A stretch of 64,000 bases of DNA from Chromera velia (lineage: Eukaryota > Sar > Chromeraceae), in contig JAHBMJ010005790.1 in the NCBI GenBank assembly GCA_018398765.1, positions 62,001 to 126,000 on the forward strand, written 5' to 3'. Positions within the stretch are counted from its first letter, which is position 1. Every line of letters starts with the position of its first letter. The translations under genes were made by a program, and so were the position numbers. The notes under the pieces are model-generated. The model was not told the origin of the DNA and searched no databases. It was given only the letters and a program-made list of their open reading frames with translations. Below, one piece after another: positions 55,418 to 64,000 of the stretch.

Positions 55418-57625
55418 ATCGCTGAGAACAACATGCTCCAGGATGTCATTTTTAACGCTTTGGAGACCGCTGGCAGCGTCTTTGTCAGTCTGGAGATATT
55501 TCAAAGTGTTTTTGTATGCATGCATTATCTAGACTGTGCTGTACGTGTGTGCGTGTCTTCAAATGCGGAAGCACCACATCTGTTGAACTCCCGAAATGAT
55601 GTGTTTCGTTTGTCGCTCCCTGCACGTGCAAATCTGCGTGGATCTCTCGAGACCTGTCCATAGTCTTAAAGTTTGGTACACAATATATATCCGAATATGC
55701 ATGTGCCAGTGCTCAGTCAGAAGAACCGGTCCACCACCTCTAGCTTTGAAGTCAATGATCCCATGCAGGGCTACGGTCAGGTCGACGATCCTGCGCGACA
55801 TGCACTTGCATAATATATTTCTCATCACATCCTTCAGCACGTGATACAACCGGATACAACTCTTTTGCTGCACGGGGGTGCCGCCTTGGGCATTCATGGA
55901 GTCATGTCCCTGCATGCATGCTCTGTGCAACTCGATCGATCATGCAGGTCGCAGCAAATGCCGCCCTGGAAAGCTTCGTCGCCCCACAGCTTGAGAGCAC
56001 GGGCAACTTTCAAGCGGTGAACAACCCCCTCCTCAGCGTCCTCTGCGTGAGCATAATTCCTCCCATCAATGTCACCACCGGCGTTGTCAATGTCAGTTTT
56101 CATGTATGTATACACGCACAATGTCATGCAAGCACATTGCTTTTCCTCTGTTGACATGATTCGACACAGAGTCTGTGCGCCAGCAGTCATGCACCCTGAA
56201 GCCTGTTGAGATGATCGGACGCTCTGCATGCGAATGCAATGTATGCACGCTTTCATACGCATCATGAAAAACGTTCCCCCGATGCATAGATCCCTTCATA
56301 CAACCGTCTCGTTCCATGGTTTCTTTCATTTACACGCACCGTTGACATACGTCCGAATAAATAAATGACTGAATGGATACGTAAGCACAGAGACAATTAA
56401 CTCGGCACAAAGAATTAAAGTTTCACCATGCACCGACGCGGCAGACGCGACCGCTCCTGTCTCCTGCAGATGCATCATGCAGGCGCAAGACAGCAAATGC
56501 AGTACTAATCGATCGAGTGCTTTGAAACTACGTCTACTCATTTGGATGCATTTATCGCATATGTCCGTATTATACCTACATTGAGGCAAGAGGAATACAT
56601 TCATGAAGAAAGCAAACGCACCAATGAGTGGTGGACTTGACGTTTGATTGATTGTGCACGTGCAGGTCTTCAGCAATACACTTACTGCAACAAGTGAGAT
56701 GGTCGGTCTGTGGGGGCATGGTTTCATTCTGGCCGGGGAGGATTGAAAAGAATGGGAAGGTAACTGAAGTCACCCCGGCCCCTGACTTGATCCTCCTTCT
56801 TCCTCAGCAGCTTCAAAGTCAGCAGCTCAATCGGGCCGTGTTGACGCCCATCTTCGTGAGTCAGTATGTCTACACTGTCAGTATTGACGCCTGCACTGTC
56901 AGTATGCATTTCATGGATTAACACGTCAATGAAGATCGACATCAAGCTTGAGTTCATGCGTGGGAATTCACCTCTGCATGTGTTGATCTCCCGCTGGTCG
57001 CCTGCCGGAACTGGTCAACATCGCCATGACGACTTGCCCCCCTTGAGCAAGCTCTTGTCTTCTGGGTCCTTGCGTCTTCGATCGCTCCTTCTCGCTGCTG
57101 CTGCTGCTGCTGCTGCTGCAATGCATTGGAGGGAATCCTCTCCGCATTGCCATGCAGAAGTCCGAACGACGAAGGCTGCCCGCTGTACAGAACTTCCTCC
57201 TTACGCGCCATCATTCAATTGAGTTTCCCACGCCCCACCCAATGGGATGCATTCGGATGTGTCCTCACGCGCCTGAACTTTTCTGACTCATGATGCAGTT
57301 CCTTCCGGTTACTTCCCAAATCACAGCAGAATCTGATCACGTCCGGAAAGAACGCCAATCAGAGATCGACACTGCCTTCCATGTCCTCATTTTCATGACG
57401 ATCGTGTTATTCATGAAATTCAATGCGGAGACTGTGTATGCTGTTTGCTACATCTGCTTCATAGATGTGCAGACTGTAGGCATCACAGTACAACTGACTC
57501 GTGATTGTGAATTGAAGATCAAAAGGGGGAACAGCAAATTAGAGGTCCATATAAAAGCTATAACCACTCTCAGTTTAGACGTCAAACTCTTTATGGTTTA
57601 CGAGAAATCGACCTCCAAAGTTTAA
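55418..57625 (+). CDS. Probable unrecognised gene, phase-0 exon chain (5' end not found)
   Basis: Successive open segments with good splice sites all join in phase 0: 55418-55483 (after TATGCAG, ending at GTCAGT), 55948-56046 (CATGCAG to GTGAGC), 56666-56701 (GTGCAG to GTCGGT), 56808 or 56811-56855 (CCTCAG to GTGAGT), and possibly a terminal exon from 57299 (TGATGCAG) to a TAA at 57625. Products include NNMLQDVIFNALETAGSVF, ALESFVAPQLESTGNF and QQLNRAVLTPIF; the possible last exon contains one hydrophobic stretch (FHVLIFMTIVLFM). The shared phase across at least four exons supports a real gene. No start codon exon was identified and no family is recognised. Antisense ORFs here lack comparable splice-site support. 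Confidence 0.4.
57096..57120. repeat. CTG trinucleotide repeat
   Basis: About eight GCT/CTG units, the only trinucleotide tract of note. It lies in a presumed intron or spacer of the putative plus-strand gene. Confidence 0.9.
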
Positions 57626-58054
57626 CCAAAATTAGTAATTTAGCTTAAATAACTTTCCAAAATACTTTAGTTTATTATTCTAAATTACTTTAAATTACTC
57701 TAATTAAATTGGTTTAAATTAGTACTTTAAATTACTAAGCTAAATTACTCTAAATTACTTTAAATTACCGAACTAAATTATAGTTAAAATTACTCAAACT
57801 TGCAGGGAAGAAAATATTCAAGTCCGCCGTAGTCCAGTTTCAAATGCAAATTTAAATATGAACCCCCTAGACCGCCGTCCTCTCTTCCCAAGCTCAAGAG
57901 AAGAAAACGAAGCACGCAGAGGCATATAGGGATAGAGGATACGACTTCATCCCACTAGTGAGCCTAGTTAATGGCACACTCCACAAGGAAGCCAACATAT
58001 TCGATCCTGTGCAGGCTGCATGACTGGACTGTTAAGTCAGAAGTGGGGGCAAGA
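57626..58054. other. AT-rich intergenic DNA with TTTAAATTACT words
   Basis: 57.63-57.80 kb consists largely of irregular repeats of AAATTACTTTAAATTACT. Nothing else is recognisable up to the MITE copy at 58055. Confidence 0.6.
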
Positions 58055-58288
58055 CTAAGCGTATCACAGTAAAAGAAAAAAAAAAGTAAACCAGAATTGG
58101 CTTAAATTATTATTTATTATTTTTTTTTTTTGTATAACATCTAAGCAACACTTGTGCAACACCAAAACAATACTTATGCAACACTTGAACAACAGTTGTT
58201 TGTTATCTAACATCGTCAGGCAAAAAAAACAAAAAAATTAAGCGAGAACGGGCTTAAATTATTTTTTTTTTCTTTGTGATACGCTTAG
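58055..58288 (+). mobile_element. Diverged member of the MITE family
   Basis: Ends CTAAGCGTATCACA (58055-58068) and TGTGATACGCTTAG (58275-58288) are exact inverted copies, continued inward by A-rich/T-rich tracts. The interior has the same AACACTTGTGCAACA and ACTTGAACAACAGTTGTTT words as the element at 45217-45439, so the two share a core but have different terminal sequences. Flanks GGGCAAGA and GGGTAAAG match only in part, which would fit an old 8-bp duplication. Confidence 0.65.
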
Positions 58289-58394
58289 GGGTAAAGGTAT
58301 GGGAAAGTGTACGCTAAAGTGTACGTGTAGACGAATCAGAGCACGGCTATAAGTCGCTTACCTACGGGCAGCAAGTACATGCATCAGGGACCAG

Positions 58395-58875
58395 GAATAG
58401 GAAATAGGTTATTAACCGAACCGAATTGACTTGGCCGTCAAAAAGCGTTTCAGTTCGGTTAAACTATCGGTTATATAACCTTTTTATGTCTAGAGGTCGT
58501 TTTCTCACTAAATTTAAAACTTTCCACCATAAAAACGTGATTTTTACAGGTATGACATATGGAAAACGAATGAAAGACGACCAAAACATAATGAAAAAAC
58601 ATTTTTAATTCATATAACCACTTGTTTCATTACGTTTATACTCCACATACTAAGAAAAACGTAATTTTTTATATCTTTTCAGTTGTTATAACTAAGTTTT
58701 GCAACCATTGTATTATGTTTTCAGTATTTTTTTGCTTGTTTGAAGTTGTTTCTACCTATAATATCGTTTTTATTAGCTCTTACCGGTTAACCTGGTTAAC
58801 CACCGGTTATGACCGGTTATCATAACTGGAGGGCTGATAACCTAGTATAACCTAACCTCATAACCTACTTTTTTC
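58395..58875. repeat. GGTTAT/CCGGTTA-rich inverted-repeat region
   Basis: ATAGGTTATTAACCGAACCG on the left and repeated CCGGTTAACC, CCGGTTATC and TAACCTAACC words on the right form several imperfect inverted pairs around an AT-rich centre. It may be another decayed terminal-repeat element. Two short ORFs inside are not convincing. Confidence 0.35.
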
Positions 58876-59294
58876 CCTACCCTGTCAGGGGCACGCGGGG
58901 CCATTCAGGCGAAGGGGGAGAGATGGCCCTCAGATGGGGGGAATCCCGAGGGATTCAACAGTGCACTAGCAGAACGTGCAAGCGGGCCGGCACCGGCCAA
59001 CCGGTCCCGCCGCACAGCGCGCCTCCAGAGAGCCATGACCGAGCACGTACGCATCTTGCAGATCAATGCATGCAGAATTAATTGCATGTACGTAAATGCA
59101 TGTAAACAGTAATTCGGCAATACAGAATGATGGAGTCAGATAAGTCAGAGACTTGATTGATGGTTGGAAGTGAAGTAGCCTTACTTCACACACCTTCTGA
59201 TAACGAACACGTATAAGTGCTGTGTGCGCTCACGGGCAAAGGCGCCCCTAGACAAGCAGTGTCTAGCTCTTTCTGGTAACAACCCAGCGAGAGA
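58876..59294. other. Leader region before the copia-type element's coding part
   Basis: Contains a GC-rich stretch at 58.97-59.03 kb (GGGCCGGCACCGGCC) and GCATGCA words. CTGGTAACAACCC at ~59273, just before the first ORF, could be a primer-binding site, but the 3' long terminal repeat lies outside the window, so LTR limits cannot be set. Confidence 0.3.
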
Positions 59295-62200
59295 ATGAGT
59301 GAGTCGGGATCGACGTTTCCGGTTCTACAGAATGATCAGGTCTTCAAGCCCTGGTGGGATCAGTGCGTATCGAAAACAGAAGGGGCAGAAAAGCTCTTCG
59401 GTGCCTCTGATGAGAATATCGCACAATGGCAGGCAAGCAGAATCTACTCGGCAGCTCATAAGCATCCAATTGTTGGAAAGTCCATCCAACATCTTTTCGA
59501 TCAAAAGAATGACTCCCATGACACGACATTCCGACATGCTGGCACCCTGAAGATAGATTGGGTCAAGTACAGGGATGCCCTTTTAGACAAAATCAAACAG
59601 CTCCTTGAAGAAACTGCGAAGGCCAAATCCAAAAAGAATGCGCGTGAATGGCGCATGCTTGCGGATAACGGCCGAGATTTCGCATCGTTTCAACTTCTTG
59701 TTCTTCGAGGTACTGGAGAAGGAGATGAAAGACTCAAAGGGAGAGAAGGACGTGCCTGATTCCCTGAGAGGGGAAGCTGTGTTTGCCTGTTTCCCTGCCT
59801 ACAACCAGAGGATGTTGGGGACAGATTGGGATGAAGATGATCTGTCCGACTACGGGAAATTGATTGCGGAGGCAAAGAAGCTTGCAGCCAAGACCCAAAC
59901 CAACATCATCACGGAACCAGCAGGAGGTCCGCCTGCCTGGCAGACCGCCACCACCAACAATATCACTCAGACGAAGAAAGCCGCAGTCGTCAAGCAGGAG
60001 GCTGCCTTTGTCGGTGGCGCTGGGTTCCCTCCGAGGGGGAGGAATAGAGGCAGAGGGCGGGGAAGAGGCAGTTCAGGGGCAGGTCGAGGAGGAGGTCATG
60101 GAGGGCAAGAGAGAGGCCAAGAAATGAACCCAAACGATTGCCCAAAGTGTGGCAGGGCAGGGGGGCATGACCCAGAATGGCTTGAGAAGAATGATTGTCC
60201 GGGGAAGACACACACGTGCGAGATCTGTGGGAAATACGGACACAGGCCACGCGTGTGCACGAAGAAAGGGGACACTGCAAACACCCCTCTAGCATCCACA
60301 TCCAACTCCAGAGGCAGAGGAGGCCCCCATTCACAGAGGGGACGTGGAGGGATGCAAGCTGCTCGAGGTAGTGGCCCCAGACGATTCGATGGCAAGGCAG
60401 CCTACTACGCTCAACATGAGAAGAATGATCAAGGGTGCACACCTGACCAATATGAGGTCAGCAGACTTGCGAGACATCGTTCCCAGTCTGGAAAAGGTTC
60501 TCAGAAGGCAGGCCACCTTCTTGAGTGTTTTCGAAATAATATGTGCATATCTGTGCTTCCTTACTTATCTCCCTTCTCTCTGTCTCTCTGGCATTGGCAG
60601 GGTGCGGAGGGAGGAATTCGACAGACATCACACACGACATTCCGGATGAGGGATGGTGCGCCCCAACCATTCTTTGTCGATGTGAAGGAGCACCACGCCT
60701 GCATGGTGGACTCCACTGGAGACGACGCGGGACCCCCAGACAAGTCAGTATCGGTCAGTCAACACAGACCTGCTGCACGCCGTCGGATGCACATCGACTC
60801 ATGCACCACGGCACCCATAAGATGGGAGAGAGAGCTGGGAGGAATGGTTGTCTGGAGTAGGCCGTCTGACATGTCTTTTGGGCTTGCGCACAAGAAGGCA
60901 GAAAAGAAGATCCGAATCTCCCGTCTCGCATGCATCGCACAGAAATGCAAAGTCAGAGGGGTAGGCTGGCAAGTCCTTTTTGTCATGGTCTATCTGACGC
61001 ACGACCCAGTGCCATATCTGATGAGACAGGATGATGCTGAGGGGGAGACGATTTTGCGAAAAGAGGGGAAGGAATCATATGTGGTCGTGAGGGACGCCAG
61101 AGGGTTCTTAGCGGAGATCCTCGTTGACAATCCAAGGGGAGACGGCCGCACAACAAACCTTCCGTTCACAGACGTCATTGTTCCCCGTACTGACGAAGTA
61201 ACAGCAGCAATGAGAGACGAGGGGAGCGTGTAGGCTGTGGGGTTGCGCACCATTGGGTTCGAGGAACTGAGGGCAGAACACAGGAGATTCGGGCACATGG
61301 GCAGAGACAAGCTAGAGCCCACACTGGCCTGCAGGGGGATGCAGGCAAGGAGTGAAGACTGGAAGAGGCTTGAGACAGAGTGCCGACTGTGTCCCCTCAA
61401 AAACGCAACCATCCCCACTCTAGCTCCAGTACCCACCCGACATGAGGATGCGGGTAGGCCCTTCAACATCATGCAGATTGATCACTGGTTTCCCAATGAT
61501 GATGAGGTGGCAGGGCCTCACAAATGCTGCATGCGGGTGATTGATGAGTGGGGGGGACTTGACCTTGACTACCCCCTCAGGTCACGAAACCAGTCCGTCG
61601 AGGGGTTCAAAGAGCATATCGACTTTGTTGAGTCGTTTGGGGGAGTACAATTCCAAAAGGAAGGGCCGAAGGCAGTAGCAGCACGCATCCGTTGCGACGA
61701 TGCACCTGAATTCCGAGGGGGGGAGTTTGGAGCGTTTGCAGAGCGAAGGGGAATGAGATTCTTGGACCATCCGTCTGGAATCAAAGGAGCTCTGGGTTTT
61801 GTAGAGGGGAAAAACAGGCATGCAAGAGCAGAGCTTGGTGCCTTCCGGGCTGAATGGAAGCGCCGGTTTGGTTCATGCCCTAAATCCCTCTGGGGTCATA
61901 TGGCCAGAGGGATCAGCATCACTAGAGCCAAGACATACAGCAAGGTGCTTCGCACCTCCCAATGGAAGAAAACCTTCGGCTCTGACCCTCCCTACCATTT
62001 TCTCTGCGGAGATGTGGGTGTGTTGCGAACTGCAGAGAGTGGAATCGAACTTCCAGGCAGCGAGGTTGTGTGGCTCTATGAGAAAAACAAAAACCTTGCT
62101 GTCGTGACTCGAAAGCAACCAAACCGTGACGTGTGGGACATCATTCACACGCATCCCCACTACGTCAAGCCAGTGAAGAGGGGTATTGTGGCATGTTGGG

Positions 62201-64000
62201 GGGGGCCTGAATGGGTCCCCGAGAGCAACGAATCGCAACAGCAGCAGCCCTACGCCATTCCCCCTTCTTCTGAAGAGTCCTCCCGGAATGATTTCCTTCC
62301 CGCCCCCCCTGTCCAAGGAGAGGCATCCAATGAGGGGGTGCATGGTCACGCCTCCGGTGGGGGGGTGCAGCAAGCCGATGGACAGGCAGCAGTCCCAGAG
62401 CAGCATGGGGCTGATGTGCCACCAGCTTCACAGGAATGCTACACAGGCATCCTTGTGCAGGGAAGGAACAACCAGCTGGTCCCCATGGCCATGACTGGAA
62501 AGGCATTCAAACGGACCGTCCCCGTCTCCTCACTGTCAAAGCAGCCCGATGGCACCTAGAATTTTTCTGGCATCTCCTCGAATGTGTGCAAAGCAGATGT
62601 GCTGCGTTATTTTGAGATTGTAGGGGGTCGCATTCCTTCTGCAATCGAAGCACAGATCTCACCCCCTCCCCCATTGCAGGCGGGGGGTGTCTGAACAATC
62701 AAGCATCTGCTCAGGGAGAGGGAGATGGAGATAGAGAGGGAAGGGACGAGTCACCTGATGGGAGAGACCACGAACCGAAACACAGTGATGATGAGGATTC
62801 TCTCTTCGGAGAGAACTTCCTCGCACCCGATGCCCTGACAGGAGGGCAGTTGGGTGGAAACAACAAACACGCACAGGGGGGGGGGCCTCCAGGGGCAGAC
62901 CTTGGAGATGAGCCTCCTGCAGACAACGTCTTCTTCCTTGCTCCTCCGCACGACTGCTTCTACCTAGGACTGGACCCCGAGCATCCTCTCACAGTCCCTG
63001 ACGACTTCAAGCAGGGATCCACGCAAACCCCTGCGCTCCCGGAAGAGGTCGAGAGGGGAGACTTCGATGAGGCATGCAGAGACGAGTGGCTGAAAAACAT
63101 TGTAGGTAAGGGGGTTCTGGGTAGGGTGGTCGACAGAAAGGAAGTGGACTCTGTCATGCGCATGGGTTGGAGACTTACTTGGAAAGAGAAAGAAACCAAG
63201 CAGGCAGAGAAAGAAAAGGAAGAGAACAGGCAGAAGGAAGGGAAGGCAGGAATTGATCGGCAGTCAGGACGACAGGCAGACGGTTCTCAGGGAGACAGAG
63301 AGGCGCAACAGCCTCGCAAGTACAAGGGCAGGAAAGGAAGGTCTGGGCAATTCTTATGTTCTGCATTTTCTCTTTAACTTTCTGTCTCTCTCATTTTGCG
63401 GGGGACATCTCTGGAGCGTTCCTCACTGCCCCTGACAAGAACGAGAAGAGAGCCGCAGTCATCATTCCCGATTGGGTGCCGCACATTCCAGCCAAGAACT
63501 CATATGAAGACATGAACGACAGGGACTACGAGACCCTCAGAAAAGCAGCCCTCGAAATCAAGCCGGGGGAGCTTCGATTGGTGGAAAAAGGACTCTACGG
63601 GATGCCCTGCTCAGGCAATATCTTTGATAAAAGCCTTGTAGGAGTCCAGGGTGAGGCAGGATACGAACGAGTAGAGACCGGGGTGGCAGTCAAAAGAGGT
63701 CAGGCAGGTAAGCCTGCTGTGGGTGTCCAAATCAATTGGATTGATGATGTATTCGGGGCAAGGAGGGGTAGGAAAGAGACCGCAGAAGAAATTGTATTCC
63801 TCAGAAGCAGGTTTGAATGGGGACACCTCTCCGAACTTCCCTCTGATGCCAGCATCAAGTATGCTGGCATGGACTTCTCTTTCTTGAATGAGACAGTGGA
63901 GGTGTCTCAGAACTCATATAGCAGGGGGGTCAACACAGATGCCCTTTGGAGAACGATCGGAGAAAAGAGAAAGAAGGGGGAAGTGAAAGCCACAGAACTC
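59295..64000 (+). mobile_element. Ty1/copia-type LTR retroelement, broken, cut by the window edge
   Basis: Parts in order: gag-like region with a Gly/Arg-rich stretch and two zinc-knuckle-like Cys/His motifs (CPKCGRAGGHD; CEICGKYGHRPRVC), about 59.3-60.45 kb; a poorly conserved protease-like part, about 60.6-61.2 kb; integrase, about 61.2-62.2 kb, with a His/Cys zinc-finger-like start and the D, D-35-E residues (MQIDHWF, RCDDAPEF, GFVEGKN); and part of a reverse transcriptase, about 63.4-64.0 kb, with SGAFLTA, GLYGMPCSGN and the DD box in NWIDDVFG. Integrase before reverse transcriptase is the Ty1/copia order. The element looks broken, with at least three breaks, and its RNase H and right end lie outside the window. 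Conservation of motifs suggests a moderately young copy. The family may use frameshifting between gag and pol. Confidence 0.8.

Noticed and set aside
58426-58825. Two short plus-strand ORFs of 60-67 residues
   Set aside because: AT-rich, low-complexity, no splice partners, and inside an inverted-repeat region.
1-64000. tRNA, rRNA, snRNA genes or riboswitches
   Set aside because: None could be recognised by eye on either strand; a covariance-model scan would be needed and was not possible.

Overview
The window looks like nuclear DNA of a photosynthetic alveolate, most likely a chromerid alga such as Chromera velia. This is inferred from gene style only: very intron-rich genes with short exons, introns packed with microsatellites, a secretory protein kinase, integrin-like FG-GAP and EGF extracellular domains, and TGCATGC-type motifs known from apicomplexan relatives. 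No database search was possible. Exon chains below were built by hand from splice sites plus codon phase; boundaries should be good to a few bases, except where marked unresolved.

Layout. 1-4.3 kb: a broken, coding-like region, possibly a gag-type fossil. 4.4-7.7 kb: gene-poor DNA with three inverted-repeat elements. 8.15-20.73 kb (minus): one 17-exon gene for a ~2,140-residue membrane protein with signal peptide, seven FG-GAP repeats, EGF-like modules, a GPS-like cysteine motif, one transmembrane helix, a long cytoplasmic part and a C-terminal multi-pass block. 21.6-23.9 kb (plus): a 4-exon gene for a basic protein with a Cys-rich tail. 24.9-26.3 kb (minus): ankyrin-repeat gene with a tandemly duplicated 3' half. 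26.9-40.0 kb (plus): a ~30-exon gene of unknown function. 41.6-43.1 kb (minus): secreted Cys-rich protein. 43.8-44.7 kb (plus): intronless LAGLIDADG homing-endonuclease-type protein. 46.1-54.8 kb (minus): ~19-exon protein kinase with a signal peptide. 55.4-57.6 kb (plus): probable unrecognised gene. 59.3 kb to the end: a broken Ty1/copia-type retroelement running off the window.

Genes are arranged in divergent pairs (20.7/21.6, 26.3/26.9, 43.1/43.8, probably 54.8/55.4). Each shared upstream region carries TGCATGC-type motifs and one GC-rich inverted repeat. No operon-like functional grouping is evident; FG-GAP/EGF receptor, Cys-rich protein and kinase all appear to enter the secretory pathway.

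The most unusual signal is in intron architecture. In four genes, short tandem duplications straddle a 3' splice site, copying the acceptor AG together with the start of the exon. Two introns also consist largely of tandem 5'-splice-site-like words (GTGAGT, GTCAGT), and GTCAG is a very common donor here. Two runs of N, one flanked by a ~0.6 kb perfect duplication, mark assembly problems inside two genes.
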